64,000 nt of DNA from Azospirillum canadense (GCF_025961225.1 NZ_JAOQNG010000010.1:1292501-1356500); one strand, 5' to 3'. Numbered from the stretch's first letter, positions 43,405 through 52,715 are shown. The notes: generated from the letters alone by a model not told the origin. A program made the numbers and translations.

Positions 43405-43830
43405 TCAGCCCGCCATGGCCCCGGCATTGAGAAGCGCGATGGCGATCTGCAAGCCGGCCAGCGCCGTGCCGGCCGCGACGTTGCCGGATTCAATCATGGT
43501 CCGCAGGTCACGGAACAGCCAGATTGCCACCAGGAAGGTCAGCAGCTGGAAGACCAGCGCCACCGCCCCCCAGATGACGATGTCAATCAGGGCGCTGCTG
43601 GTCGCCAGCGTCGCCGCCAGCGGGATGGCCAGCGCCACCACCGTGCCGCCCAGCACGACGCCGGCCGCCATGTTGCCGTCGGCGAGAAGCTCGCGCTCGT
43701 GCATCGGAGTCACGGCGACGTAGACCGCCACGCCGATGAGGAACAGGAGCAGCGTCGCCCCGAAATGCAGCACCAGGAGCGGCAGGCCGGATTCGAGGCT
43801 TTGCAGGATTTGCGCGAGGCTGGTGTCCAT
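43405..43830 (-). CDS. DUF350 membrane protein (YjfL-like)
   Basis: A 141-residue inner-membrane protein with four helices in two similar pairs (DUF350 repeats), for example LHFGATLLLFLIGVAVYVAV and ALVFQLLTFLVAIWLFRDL. Motif HERELLADGNMAAGVVLGG is typical of the family. Position between DUF2491 and PspA-like genes matches the yjfK-yjfL-yjfJ type operon of unknown, probably envelope-stress-related, function. Confidence 0.88.
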   Translation of the reverse strand: MDTSLAQILQSLESGLPLLVLHFGATLLLFLIGVAVYVAVTPMHERELLADGNMAAGVVLGGTVVALAIPLAATLATSSALIDIVIWGAVALVFQLLTFLVAIWLFRDLRTMIESGNVAAGTALAGLQIAIALLNAGAMAG

Positions 43831-43867
43831 GGCGGGGTCCGTCCGGTCTTCTGGCTCAGAATTTGGC

Positions 43868-45655
43868 TTAGGCGAGGGAAAGGGTGGCGGGGTTGATGTC
43901 GATGCCGGCGCGGACGTCCACCCAGGCCTGCTGCATGTCCTCCAGCGCCGCGACGAGCACGTATTCCGTGGCTGGGGCCGGGTCGGCGGCGCCGGTCGGG
44001 GCGGCGTAGAGCATGGCGGACAGGCGCCGGCTGCGGCTTCCCTTGTGGTCGGTGATCGTCTCTTCGAAGGCCACGGGCTGGATGCGGGCTTCGCTGGGCG
44101 CCCATTGCCGGTCGTAGAGCTTGCCGTCCTTGGTCTGGAACTGCGGGTAGCCGATCATGCCGTCCGCGTCGGCCAGCCAGAAGCCCCACTCGTCCGCGTC
44201 GGCGGGGTGGATTTCGTCCAGCATGGAGAACCAGCGGCACTCATCCGGCGTGCCATCGGCGCCCAGATGCAGCTGGAAGAAGCCGCGCCCGCCCTGGAGG
44301 TACAGGCGGTGCAGCGTCACGCCCCCGCCCTTCAGCGTGCCGACCGCCTCCACGCTGACCAGCGTGTCGCCGCCGGCCCCGCTGGGCGCGGTGACCTTGG
44401 TCGCCGTCCCGGCGAGCAGGAAGGGCGTGGGATCCAGCGTGATGGTCATCCCGACGCGGAACAGCGACGGCTCGTACTTCGCGCCGGTGACCTTGTTGCG
44501 GATGATGTTGGCGGCGGTGCCCAACGGCGAACGGTTCATGGCGGAAGTCCCCTGTCCGGAGGCGGCGGAACGGCGGCGCAGGACCATCACGGCCACCACG
44601 CCCGCCCCGCCGAGCAGCACGACCACCAGCAGCGCCCCCATGCCGAAGCCACCGCCCCCGGACGGTTCCGGTGATTGATCCGAGGGGGCACGGTCCGCGT
44701 TGGCGTTCATCTGGGAGGTCGCGTCGCCCTGGGCGACCTCCTTCGGCACGTCCGGCGGCAGGTAGTTGGGGTCGCGCGGCTGGTCCTGCTGCGCGCGCAG
44801 GCGGCCGTCCAGCTCGTCCAGGCGCCGCTTCAGGTCGGCGTCATCCTGGGCGCGGCGGTCGGCCTCGGCCCGCCATTGCTGGTAGCCGGGATCGTTCTGG
44901 TGGTTGTGGAACCAGTCGGCGTAGCCGGGCCGCGTCAGGTTGTCGAGCAGGAACCAGAGGAACAGCCCGTCCCATATCCCGAAGCGCGGCGCGCTGCGGT
45001 AGGCCCAGCCCGGCGCGTTCCAGCCGCCGTACCAGCCGCCCGGCGCGTATCCCCCCGGCGGATAGCCGGCGGGCGGATAGCCCGATCGCCGCTGGCCCCA
45101 GCCGCCGCTGCTGCTGCCGCCCCAGTTCCAGCCCCAGCCGGACCCGGAACCCGATTGCGGCCGCTGCGCGGTGGAGGGCGGCGGGGCGGTGACCGGCGGC
45201 GTGCGTTCGCGTTCCTGCTGGGCGCGGTAGCGGTCCAGCGCCTCCCCGCTCGATCGCCGCGACACCGACAGGTCGCCGCCGCTCTGCGACGGCGACGCGG
45301 TTCCCGGGGAGCCGTAGGACGGCGAGGTCTGCGGCCGTGCGTAGCCGCCGCTGGAGGGGGGCCGCGCGTAGCCGCCGCTGCTGCCCGCCGAGGGCACGCG
45401 GGAGGTGGATGGTCCCGTGGAGAAGGATGGCGTGCGCGAGGGCCGGCTGTAGCCGCCGCTCGACGGGCGGCTGTACCCGCCGCTGCTGCCGGAGCGCGCC
45501 TCGGCCTCGTCGGGCCATGCGGTGGTGACCACGCCCGCAACGGTCGCGGACACGAGGGAGATGGACGGCCCCGGCAGGGCCGGTGCCAGCGCCAGGAGGG
45601 CGCTGAGCAGGGAGGCGACGATCCGCGTTCGTATGGGCCGTGTTCGGATGAGCAT
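43868..45655 (-). CDS. DUF2491 (YjfK-like) protein with long repetitive N-terminal region
   Basis: About 595 residues when started at ATG 45655. A signal or membrane segment (residues 12-45) is followed by a low-complexity Ser/Gly/Tyr/Pro region with SGGYSRPS and SSGGYARP repeats, an acidic-basic linker, one transmembrane helix (GALLVVVLLGGAGVVAVMVL) and the C-terminal DUF2491 domain of about 220 residues (LHRLYLQGGRGFFQLHLG, EWGFWLADADGMIGY). E. coli YjfK has only the last domain, so the repeat-rich exported region is an addition. No clear ribosome-binding site was seen, so the start is uncertain. Confidence 0.8.
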   Translation of the reverse strand: MLIRTRPIRTRIVASLLSALLALAPALPGPSISLVSATVAGVVTTAWPDEAEARSGSSGGYSRPSSGGYSRPSRTPSFSTGPSTSRVPSAGSSGGYARPPSSGGYARPQTSPSYGSPGTASPSQSGGDLSVSRRSSGEALDRYRAQQERERTPPVTAPPPSTAQRPQSGSGSGWGWNWGGSSSGGWGQRRSGYPPAGYPPGGYAPGGWYGGWNAPGWAYRSAPRFGIWDGLFLWFLLDNLTRPGYADWFHNHQNDPGYQQWRAEADRRAQDDADLKRRLDELDGRLRAQQDQPRDPNYLPPDVPKEVAQGDATSQMNANADRAPSDQSPEPSGGGGFGMGALLVVVLLGGAGVVAVMVLRRRSAASGQGTSAMNRSPLGTAANIIRNKVTGAKYEPSLFRVGMTITLDPTPFLLAGTATKVTAPSGAGGDTLVSVEAVGTLKGGGVTLHRLYLQGGRGFFQLHLGADGTPDECRWFSMLDEIHPADADEWGFWLADADGMIGYPQFQTKDGKLYDRQWAPSEARIQPVAFEETITDHKGSRSRRLSAMLYAAPTGAADPAPATEYVLVAALEDMQQAWVDVRAGIDINPATLSLA

Positions 45656-46198
45656 CGGGATGTTCGGCCGGCCGCTTCGGTGGATTGGCGTACACCACAA
45701 CGCCCCCGGCGCCCAAAAAGTTCGCCAAAGGCCCTGCTGCGAGCTTAAGCTCTAGCGTCGCCAGCCCGCCGCGTCAAGGAGCGGCAAGACCGCGGTCACA
45801 GCCGATCCTTGCAGAAGCGATGTGGCAAAGGCGATGTGATGGACAGGAAATCGCGGGGGCCGGACAGGGCCGTCCGGAGCAAGTTGTAATACCACTTCTA
45901 TGGCTGCGGCTGAAAACCGCAGCGGGAATCGCGCGTCAACTTGACGATGACGAAGCGACGACGTAAGACATCGTCGTTCCGCGGTGGATCCTTCGCAGAA
46001 GAAGGGTCTGCGGCGTGGGGTGCGCGTCTTGCCCTTCCGCTTTTTGTCCCAGGCCATCTCTTGTCCTGGTGAGGGACCGTGCAATCGCGGTCAAGTGGAC
46101 GGTGGCCGGTCGGTGGGAAGAACCGGGTCAAGACCGCGGCGCCCCAAGTCGGGGGGAACGGATGTCGATTGAGAAACCTTGGATGAGAGGATCGAACC
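45656..46198. other. Long intergenic region upstream of acnB
   Basis: About 540 bases. Hairpin-forming sequences include CTGCGG-CTGAAAA-CCGCAG (about 45903-45921) and a CGACGACG / CGTCG stem near 45958-45975. Frames on the minus strand here are Arg/Pro-rich and unlike protein. It should contain promoters for acnB and the divergent DUF2491 gene; none is clear enough to mark. AGAGGA before 46199 is the ribosome-binding site. Confidence 0.4.
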
Positions 46199-48784
46199 GT
46201 GCTTGAAGCTTACCGCCAGCATGTCGCTGAGCGTGCCGCGCTCGGAATTCCGCCCCTGCCGCTTTCGGCCAAGCAGACCGGGGAGCTGGTCGACCTCCTT
46301 CTCAATCCGCCCAAGGGCGAGGAAGACTTCCTGGTCGACCTGATCACGCACCGCGTCCCGGCGGGCGTGGACGACGCCGCCAAGGTGAAGGCCGGCTTCC
46401 TGGCCTCCCTTGCGAAGGGCACGGAGTCCTCGCCGCTGATCTCCCGCGTCAAGGCGACGGAGCTGCTGGGCACCATGCTCGGCGGCTTCAACATCAAGCC
46501 GCTGATCGACCTGCTGGCGGACACGGAGTGCGGCGCCGCCGCCGCGGCCGGCCTGAAGACCACGCTGCTGATGTTCGACTACTTCCACGACGTCAAGGAG
46601 CTGGCCGACAAGGGCAACGCCAACGCCAAGGCGGTGATCCAGTCCTGGGCCGACGCGGAGTGGTTCACCAGCCGCCCGGCCGTTCCGGAAAGCCTGACGC
46701 TGACCATCTTCAAGGTGTCGGGCGAGACGAACACCGACGACCTGTCGCCGGCCCCGGACGCCTGGTCGCGCCCGGACATCCCGCTGCACGCCCTGGCCAT
46801 GCTGAAGAACCCGCGCCCCGGCATCGTGCCGGAGGAAGCCGGCGTTCGCGGCCCGATCAAGCAGCTTGAGGATCTGAAGACGAAGGGCGACCTCGTCGCC
46901 TACGTCGGCGACGTGGTCGGCACCGGTTCCTCGCGCAAGTCGGCCACCAACTCCGTGCTGTGGTGGACGGGCGAGGACATCCCCTTCGTCCCGAACAAGC
47001 GCTTCGGCGGCGTGTGCCTCGGCTCCAAGATCGCCCCGATCTTCTACAACACGATGGAAGACGCCGGCGCCCTCCCGATCGAGCTGGACGTCTCGCAGAT
47101 GGAGACGGGCGACACGGTCGAGCTGCGCCCCTATGACGGCAAGGCCCTGAAGAACGGCGCGGTGATCGCGGAGTTCTCGGTCAAGTCCGACGTGATCTTC
47201 GACGAGGTGCGCGCCGGCGGCCGCATCCCGCTGATCATCGGCCGCGGCCTGACCGCCCGCGCCCGCGAGGCGCTGGGCCTGGCCCCGTCGACCCTGTTCC
47301 GCCTGCCCTCATCCCCGGTGGACAGCGGCAAGGGCTTCTCGCTGGCCCAGAAGATGGTCGGCCGCGCCTGCGGTCTGCCGGAGGGCAAGGGTGTGCGTCC
47401 GGGCACCTATTGCGAGCCGAAGATGACCACGGTCGGCTCCCAGGACACGACCGGCCCGATGACCCGCGACGAGCTGAAGGATCTGGCCTGCCTCGGCTTC
47501 TCGGCCGATCTGGTCATGCAGTCCTTCTGCCACACCGCGGCCTACCCGAAGCTGGTGGACGTCAAGACCCACCGCGAGCTGCCGGCCTTCATCTCCACCC
47601 GCGGCGGCGTCGCGCTGCGTCCAGGCGACGGCGTCATTCACTCCTGGCTGAACCGCCTGCTGCTGCCGGACACGGTCGGCACCGGCGGCGACAGCCACAC
47701 CCGCTTCCCCATCGGCATCAGCTTCCCGGCCGGCTCGGGCCTCGTGGCCTTCGCCGCCGCGACGGGCGTCATGCCGCTGGACATGCCGGAGTCGGTTCTG
47801 GTCCGCTTCAAGGGCACGCTGCAGCCGGGCGTCACCCTGCGTGACCTCGTCAACGCGATCCCGCTCTACGCCATCCGCCAGGGCCTCCTGACGGTGGAGA
47901 AGAAGGGCAAGAAGAACATCTTCTCCGGCCGTATCCTGGAGATCGAGGGTCTGCCCGACCTGAAGGTGGAGCAGGCGTTCGAGCTGTCCGACGCCTCGGC
48001 CGAGCGTTCCGCCGCCGCCTGCACGGTGCGGCTGAACAAGGAGCCGATGATTGAGTACATGCGCTCCAACATCACCCTGATGAAGTGGATGATCGCCAAC
48101 GGGTACGAGGACGCCCGGACGCTCGGCCGCCGCATCAAGGCGATGGAAGCTTGGATCGCGAACCCGAACCTGCTGGAGCCGGACGCCGACGCCGAGTACG
48201 CGGCGGTGATCGACATCGATCTGGCCGACATCAAGGAGCCGATCGTCGCCTGCCCGAACGACCCGGACGACGTGAAGCTGCTGTCCGAGGTTGCCGGCGA
48301 TAAGATCGACGAGGTCTTCATCGGCTCCTGCATGACCAACATCGGCCACTTCCGCGCGGCCGGCAAGATCCTGGACGGCAAGACCGACATCCCGACCCGC
48401 CTGTGGATCGCTCCGCCGACCAAGATGGACGCCCAGATCCTGACCGAGGAAGGCTATTACGGCGTTCTCGGCAAGTCAGGCGCCCGCATGGAGATGCCGG
48501 GCTGTTCGCTGTGCATGGGCAACCAGGCGCAGATCCGCAAGGGCTCCACGGCCATCTCCACCTCGACCCGCAACTTCCCCAACCGCCTGGGCATCGACAC
48601 CCGCGTCTACCTCGGCTCCGCCGAGCTGTCCGCCGTCGCCGCCCTGCTGGGCAAGCTGCCGACCCCGGCCGAGTATCTGGAGCGCGTGACCGTCGTCAAC
48701 CAGAAGGCCGGCGACATCTACCGTTACATGAACTTCGACCAGATCAAGGACTTCCAGGAAGTCGCCGACACGGTCGCGGCGTAA
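46199..48784 (+). CDS. acnB: Aconitate hydratase B / 2-methylisocitrate dehydratase
   Basis: An 861-residue TCA-cycle enzyme converting citrate to isocitrate via cis-aconitate. It has the B-type domain order: N-terminal HEAT-like helical domain (LEAYRQHVAERAALGIPPLP), then the swivel domain (DVVGTGSSRKSATNSVLWWT), then the catalytic domains. The iron-sulfur cluster cysteines are in FIGSCMTNIGHF and EMPGCSLCMGNQ. The length matches E. coli AcnB (865). GTG start behind AGAGGA. AcnB proteins can also act as iron-responsive RNA binders. It is monocistronic. Confidence 0.97.
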   Translation: MLEAYRQHVAERAALGIPPLPLSAKQTGELVDLLLNPPKGEEDFLVDLITHRVPAGVDDAAKVKAGFLASLAKGTESSPLISRVKATELLGTMLGGFNIKPLIDLLADTECGAAAAAGLKTTLLMFDYFHDVKELADKGNANAKAVIQSWADAEWFTSRPAVPESLTLTIFKVSGETNTDDLSPAPDAWSRPDIPLHALAMLKNPRPGIVPEEAGVRGPIKQLEDLKTKGDLVAYVGDVVGTGSSRKSATNSVLWWTGEDIPFVPNKRFGGVCLGSKIAPIFYNTMEDAGALPIELDVSQMETGDTVELRPYDGKALKNGAVIAEFSVKSDVIFDEVRAGGRIPLIIGRGLTARAREALGLAPSTLFRLPSSPVDSGKGFSLAQKMVGRACGLPEGKGVRPGTYCEPKMTTVGSQDTTGPMTRDELKDLACLGFSADLVMQSFCHTAAYPKLVDVKTHRELPAFISTRGGVALRPGDGVIHSWLNRLLLPDTVGTGGDSHTRFPIGISFPAGSGLVAFAAATGVMPLDMPESVLVRFKGTLQPGVTLRDLVNAIPLYAIRQGLLTVEKKGKKNIFSGRILEIEGLPDLKVEQAFELSDASAERSAAACTVRLNKEPMIEYMRSNITLMKWMIANGYEDARTLGRRIKAMEAWIANPNLLEPDADAEYAAVIDIDLADIKEPIVACPNDPDDVKLLSEVAGDKIDEVFIGSCMTNIGHFRAAGKILDGKTDIPTRLWIAPPTKMDAQILTEEGYYGVLGKSGARMEMPGCSLCMGNQAQIRKGSTAISTSTRNFPNRLGIDTRVYLGSAELSAVAALLGKLPTPAEYLERVTVVNQKAGDIYRYMNFDQIKDFQEVADTVAA

Positions 48785-48797
48785 CACCAAGCACCTC

Positions 48798-48842
48798 TTC
48801 CCCTCCCCTCGCGCAAGCGGGGGGAGGTCGGGAGGGGGGCCG
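48798..48842. repeat. Short intergenic hairpin repeat
   Basis: TCCCCTCCCCTCGCGCAAGC with GGGGGGAGGTCGGGAGGGGG just past acnB. It is a simple form of the window's hairpin repeats, without the inner module, and may help terminate acnB. Confidence 0.55.
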
Positions 48843-48929
48843 GGTGCGAGTGCGTACCAATCCCGGCCGACAGCACTCCATTTTCCACAAACGGTGGCGG
48901 GTTGATAGCCCCCACGATGGACTGTCTCC

Positions 48930-49160
48930 ATGAGAGCCACCATTGACCGCATCAAAGCCGGCCGTCTGCTTCCTCCAGACGACTTGAAGCGCCTGGGTTT
49001 GAACCCGTGGCGCGTGGTGCGAGTCGCCCTTGAGACGGTCGGTGACGAAGAGGACATCTCGATCACCGAGATGAACGCGCGCGGCGGCGGATTCAATTAT
49101 CTTGCCGATGAACCGAATCTCTATTCCGACTCCGATCTGGTGGAACGCTACCGGCTATGA
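48930..49160 (+). CDS. Small unknown protein (76 aa)
   Basis: A 76-residue protein starting MRATIDRIKAGRLLPPDDLK with an Asp-rich C-terminus (YSDSDLVERYRL). No domain recognised. It is still GC-rich and lies at the left edge of the AT-rich islet. No strong ribosome-binding site is visible. Confidence 0.45.
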   Translation: MRATIDRIKAGRLLPPDDLKRLGLNPWRVVRVALETVGDEEDISITEMNARGGGFNYLADEPNLYSDSDLVERYRL

Positions 49161-49400
49161 CGGTGTCTCCTTCCGAGGCTATCACCTCGACCGACTTTTT
49201 CTTCCTAAGATCCATCATTAGAGGCCGATTCGGTGACGCTAAACCGGATCAATTTCCTTGCACTGGAGCAAACATTTTGATGTTTTTAACTTCATGAGTT
49301 CTTGAATGGCCAAAGCACAATTTGTTAACTGTCGTCAAAAAAGCACATCGCTCTCGATTAAAAAGTGTAATTAGATTTTACTAAAATTTAAAAAATGTCT
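49161..49400. other. Left flank of AT-rich islet, no gene seen
   Basis: Base composition changes sharply here from very GC-rich to AT-rich (AAAAAGTGTAATTAGATTTT, about 49359-49378). No reading frame of note. It includes the 3' untranslated side of the minus-strand membrane protein gene. Confidence 0.5.
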
Positions 49401-49703
49401 TTATTCTTTTTGTCCAATTAAAAATCCAATGATAGCCGTGATTATTGGAGTGAAAATTTGGCTTAATTCAGCATATTTTGCTTTTTCCGTGAGAGTTGGA
49501 AGGAAAACCAATGCGCATACCATAATCATTAAAACAGCACCTGTAATATTAATTTTAGCATGACCGCTAGTTCCAAACAGCCTTGCAAGCAATCCAATAT
49601 CTACTTTTTTGTGATCAAGGCTATTAGTCGCAGGCTGGGCAACATGTGTTCCCACCACAAATGACGAAGTTACATTTTCTGCCCTGCCAACTATTCCGAC
49701 CAT
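49401..49703 (-). CDS. Small membrane protein of the AT-rich islet (100 aa)
   Basis: A 100-residue protein. Residues 1-50 are polar (VGIVGRAENVTSSFVVGTHV). Two hydrophobic helices follow: ITGAVLMIMVCALVFLPTL and LSQIFTPIITAIIGFLIGQ, with a charged TEKAKYAE link, ending in KE. Codon use is AT-rich, unlike the neighbouring genes. It starts two bases after the stop of the preceding islet gene, so the pair is an operon. Unknown family; a small transmembrane effector or anchor is one possibility. Confidence 0.6.
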   Translation of the reverse strand: MVGIVGRAENVTSSFVVGTHVAQPATNSLDHKKVDIGLLARLFGTSGHAKINITGAVLMIMVCALVFLPTLTEKAKYAELSQIFTPIITAIIGFLIGQKE

Positions 49704-49705
49704 AG

Positions 49706-50050
49706 TTAACCCTCAACGTAAAATGTGAATGTGAACTGCCTATCGCCACCTTGAAGCGCATAAACCCTAAAATTAAATTGCATATTTTTGCCCCCTATCT
49801 TTCCGATTTCCAGGGGTTCCTTAAGACCCTGGCCAAGAGTGCTGTTGAAGTTAACCAATGACAAATTAAATTGATTAGAAGACGACTTGTACGACGCATT
49901 TGACTTCCCGCTCGCATCGTCAGTAAACCTAACCCGCACAACAAAAGGAGGCTGCCCAGGAAATTCAAAATCCACATTGTCGCCATTTACGATAAGAACA
50001 CCCGTTTGCAGAACCGTTTTCCCCCCGGTACGCACGGAAATCATTTGCAT
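49706..50050 (-). CDS. Small beta-rich protein of the AT-rich islet (114 aa)
   Basis: With ATG at 50050 (or the inner ATG at 50044) the product is 112-114 residues long. It has many short strands and few helices: GVLIVNGDNVDFEFPGQPPF, VRVRFTDDASG, LVNFNSTLGQGLKEPLEIG and MQFNFRVYALQGGDRQFTFT. The pattern suggests a small immunoglobulin-like beta sandwich. It may belong to the DUF6864 family; that is from memory and unchecked. Without signal peptide it is probably cytoplasmic. Base composition marks it as recently acquired. It is coupled to a small membrane protein two bases downstream. Confidence 0.6.
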   Translation of the reverse strand: MQMISVRTGGKTVLQTGVLIVNGDNVDFEFPGQPPFVVRVRFTDDASGKSNASYKSSSNQFNLSLVNFNSTLGQGLKEPLEIGKIGGKNMQFNFRVYALQGGDRQFTFTFYVEG

Positions 50051-50581
50051 GCCCCAGAATGATATTTGGCTTGAATGCGATTGCTCTGAAGAGCGCAAAA
50101 AAAATTATAGCAAATACCGAACTTCAGCACAAGTTCCAGTATTGAAGACCAACCAATCAGATCAACTTTTCCATCGTCCCATACACTATTCGCTCAAAAT
50201 GTGAACCACCTTGGGTTAACTGGTTTCCACTAACATGCACCAGCATGCCATTCGTAAAACCGAGAAATAATAAGCCCGCTCAATCCAGCAAAGGTGTTAT
50301 GTTTTGCACATTGTTTATTAGATTAAAATTTCATCCGGCAGGAGTTCAACGTGACACAGTGGACAGGTTTACCTGCCACTTTTAGCAGTTTTACCGGCCG
50401 CTTTGATGAGGCTGTCCGGGAGCGGCGGCGGGCGGAGGCTGTCCTAACCTCCCATGGGGCGAACGCGCCGACGCAGCGCACCACCGGCCTGCACTCCACG
50501 GGTGGGTGCTCCGACGCCGTGCAGGAGCGGATCGCGGGGAGAGCGGTGCTTGCCGCACCGGAGTGAGCGACGCTTCCCCGC
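50051..50581. other. Right flank of AT-rich islet, no convincing gene
   Basis: About 530 bases. The part to about 50345 is AT-rich and should hold the promoter of the two islet genes (TTGTTTATTAGATTAAAATT at 50307-50326 is on the other side of it). From 50350 GC content returns. A 71-codon frame at 50351-50566 follows CAGGAG but has no recognisable protein pattern. A short direct repeat, GGTTTACCTGCC and TTTTACCGGCC, occurs at 50366-50400. Confidence 0.45.
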
Positions 50582-51358
50582 TCAACCACTCCCCGCCAGA
50601 TACGCCCTCGGCGCAGCGCCCAGGGTGCGCTTGAACATGGTGGTGAAGGCGGCGGGGTTGTCGTAGCCGAGGTCGAGGGCCACCGTGGTGACCGGGGTTC
50701 CGGCGACCAGGCGCGGCAGGGCGGAGACGAGGCAGGCCTGTTGGCGCCATGCGACGAAGCTGAGGCCGGTTTCGCGGCGGAACAGGCGCGTGAAGGTGCG
50801 GCGGCTCATGCCGAGGTCGGCGCTCCAGTCCTCGATCGTCGCGCGGATGGTCGGTTGCTGGAGGAAGCGGCGGCAGCGCGCGGCCAGGGCGGTGTGGGCG
50901 GGAAAGGGCAGCGACAGCGGCTGCGCCGGCAGCCGGCGCATCTCGTGCCCGAGCAAGGCCATCACCGCGCCGTCGTGGCTGTCCGGCTCATGGTCCACGG
51001 GGATGTCGAGGGCGCGGGCGATCAGGCCGCGGATGAAGGGCGACAGTTCCACGACCTCGCAGCGGGCGGGCATGGCGTCGGCCAGGGTGGGGTCCAGGAA
51101 CAGGCTCTGGGTGGCGACCGCTCCGATCATGCGGACCTCGTGGACGACGCCCGGCGGGATCCACAGGCCGCAATGCGGCGGCATCACCCAGCGGCCCTGC
51201 GCCGTGGACAGGACGAGCGTGCCGGTCGCACCGGAAATCAGCTGTCCGCGCCGGTGCGAATGGGCGGCCAGCCGGGTGCCGTCGGCGTAGTCGTGACCCA
51301 TGACGATCAGCGGGCTGGGACAGTCGTCGACCTCGTCGATGTGAACGTTCCGGACCAT
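50582..51358 (-). CDS. AraC-family transcriptional regulator
   Basis: A 258-residue regulator. A cupin effector domain comes first (LAAHSHRRGQLISGATGTLV, PPHCGLWIPPGVVHEV). The C-terminal double helix-turn-helix follows (WSADLGMSRRTFTRLFRRET, TTVALDLGYDNPAAFTTMFK). This layout is that of the RmlC-like cupin AraC group often adjacent to MFS efflux genes. The ATG at 51358 is preferred over a longer frame starting at 51445. It diverges from the Fsr-like transporter gene and probably controls it. Confidence 0.9.
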   Translation of the reverse strand: MVRNVHIDEVDDCPSPLIVMGHDYADGTRLAAHSHRRGQLISGATGTLVLSTAQGRWVMPPHCGLWIPPGVVHEVRMIGAVATQSLFLDPTLADAMPARCEVVELSPFIRGLIARALDIPVDHEPDSHDGAVMALLGHEMRRLPAQPLSLPFPAHTALAARCRRFLQQPTIRATIEDWSADLGMSRRTFTRLFRRETGLSFVAWRQQACLVSALPRLVAGTPVTTVALDLGYDNPAAFTTMFKRTLGAAPRAYLAGSG

Positions 51359-51506
51359 GGCCCAGTCTCGTAGGAAATCGGCCTGACCGCGGTGGCAGGC
51401 CCTTCCGGCGAACCATAGGCTTGCGGCGGTTTCCACGCAACGCAACGTCTCGCCGGGCCGGTCTCACAGGACTGACCGGTGGGCGGCGTCAGAAAGGGTC
51501 CCGTTC

Positions 51507-52715
51507 GTGACCGACACCACCTTGAGCCGGCCGAGGGCCAGCGCGACCGCGCTTCCCGTCCTGGGGGCGATCAGCGTCTGCCACCTGCTGAACGACATGG
51601 TCCAGTCGCTTCTGCCCGCGATCTATCCCATCCTGAAGGGCGGGTTCGACCTCAGCTTCGCGCAGGTCGGGCTGCTGACGCTCACCTACCAGATCACGGC
51701 GTCGCTTCTGCAACCGCTCATCGGGCTGTTCACCGACCGCCGGCCGCTGCCCTATTCGCTGGCCGCCGGCATGGGGGCGTCGCTGCTCGGGCTCGTCACG
51801 CTGGCCTTCGCGCCGAACTTCGCGGCGCTGGTGGCCGGGGGCATGCTGCTGGGGCTGGGGTCGTCGGTGTTCCATCCCGAGGCCTCGCGCATCGCGCGGC
51901 TGGCGTCGGGCGGGGCGCACGGGCTGGCGCAGTCGCTGTTCCAGGTCGGCGGGAACGCCGGGTCGGCGCTCGGCCCGCTGCTGGCCGCCTACGTCATCCT
52001 GCCGCGCGGGCAGGACAGCTTGGCGTGGTTCGCGCTGGCCGCGCTGGGCGGCATGGCCATCCTGACCGCGCTCGGGCGCTGGTACGAGCGCAACGGCCAA
52101 GCCCGCCCCGTGCGGCGCGGGGCTGCGCTGCACCGCGAGGGGCTGACCCGCGGGCAGGTCGGCCGAGCGGTGGCGGTGCTGATCGCGCTGATCCTGTCCA
52201 AATACGTGTATCTGGCCGGCATCACCAGCTACTACACCTTCTACCTGATGGAACGCTTCGCCCTGCCGGCCGACACGGCGCAGCTCTGCCTGTTCGTCTT
52301 CCTGGCGGCGGTTGCCACGGGCACGGTGATCGGCGGTCCCATCGGCGACCGGATCGGCCGCAAGACGGTGATCTGGGTGTCCATCCTGGGCATCCTGCCC
52401 TTCACGCTGCTGCTGCCCCACGTCGGCCTGACGGCGACGGTGGTGCTGAGCGCGGTCATCGGGCTGGCCCTGGCCTCCGCCTTCCCCGCCATCATCGTCT
52501 ACGCGCAGGAGCTGATGCCGGGCCGGGTCGGCATGATCTCCGGCCTGTTCTTCGGCCTGGCCTTCGGCATCGGCGGGATCGGCGCCGCGGGGCTGGGCGT
52601 CGTCGCCGACCACATGGGCATCGACTTCGTCTATCAGGCGTGTGCGTTCCTACCGCTGCTCGGCCTGCTCGCCGTCTTCCTGCCGAACGTCCCGCCGAAG
52701 GACGGGGAGCGGTAA
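51507..52715 (+). CDS. MFS transporter of the fosmidomycin-resistance (Fsr) type
   Basis: A 402-residue, twelve-helix exporter. Family features are ISVCHLLNDMVQSLLPAIYP, TYQITASLLQPLIGLFTDRR and GSSVFHPEASRIARLASGG. Fsr-type carriers expel fosmidomycin or related small toxic compounds, but natural substrates vary. GTG start behind AAAGGG. The divergent AraC regulator suggests inducible expression. Confidence 0.88.
   Translation: MTDTTLSRPRASATALPVLGAISVCHLLNDMVQSLLPAIYPILKGGFDLSFAQVGLLTLTYQITASLLQPLIGLFTDRRPLPYSLAAGMGASLLGLVTLAFAPNFAALVAGGMLLGLGSSVFHPEASRIARLASGGAHGLAQSLFQVGGNAGSALGPLLAAYVILPRGQDSLAWFALAALGGMAILTALGRWYERNGQARPVRRGAALHREGLTRGQVGRAVAVLIALILSKYVYLAGITSYYTFYLMERFALPADTAQLCLFVFLAAVATGTVIGGPIGDRIGRKTVIWVSILGILPFTLLLPHVGLTATVVLSAVIGLALASAFPAIIVYAQELMPGRVGMISGLFFGLAFGIGGIGAAGLGVVADHMGIDFVYQACAFLPLLGLLAVFLPNVPPKDGER

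Noticed and set aside
45752..46084. Minus-strand 110-codon frame upstream of acnB
   Set aside because: Arg/Pro-rich, no ribosome-binding site, no domain, and located in a likely regulatory region.
50351..50566. 71-codon frame at the right edge of the AT-rich islet
   Set aside because: Although CAGGAG precedes it, the product has no recognisable pattern and sits at a composition boundary; possibly the remnant of an older gene, but not supportable.
50290..50580. Possible insertion-sequence remnant at the islet edge
   Set aside because: Short direct repeats such as GGTTTACCTGCC/TTTTACCGGCC are present, but no terminal inverted repeats or transposase fragment could be identified.
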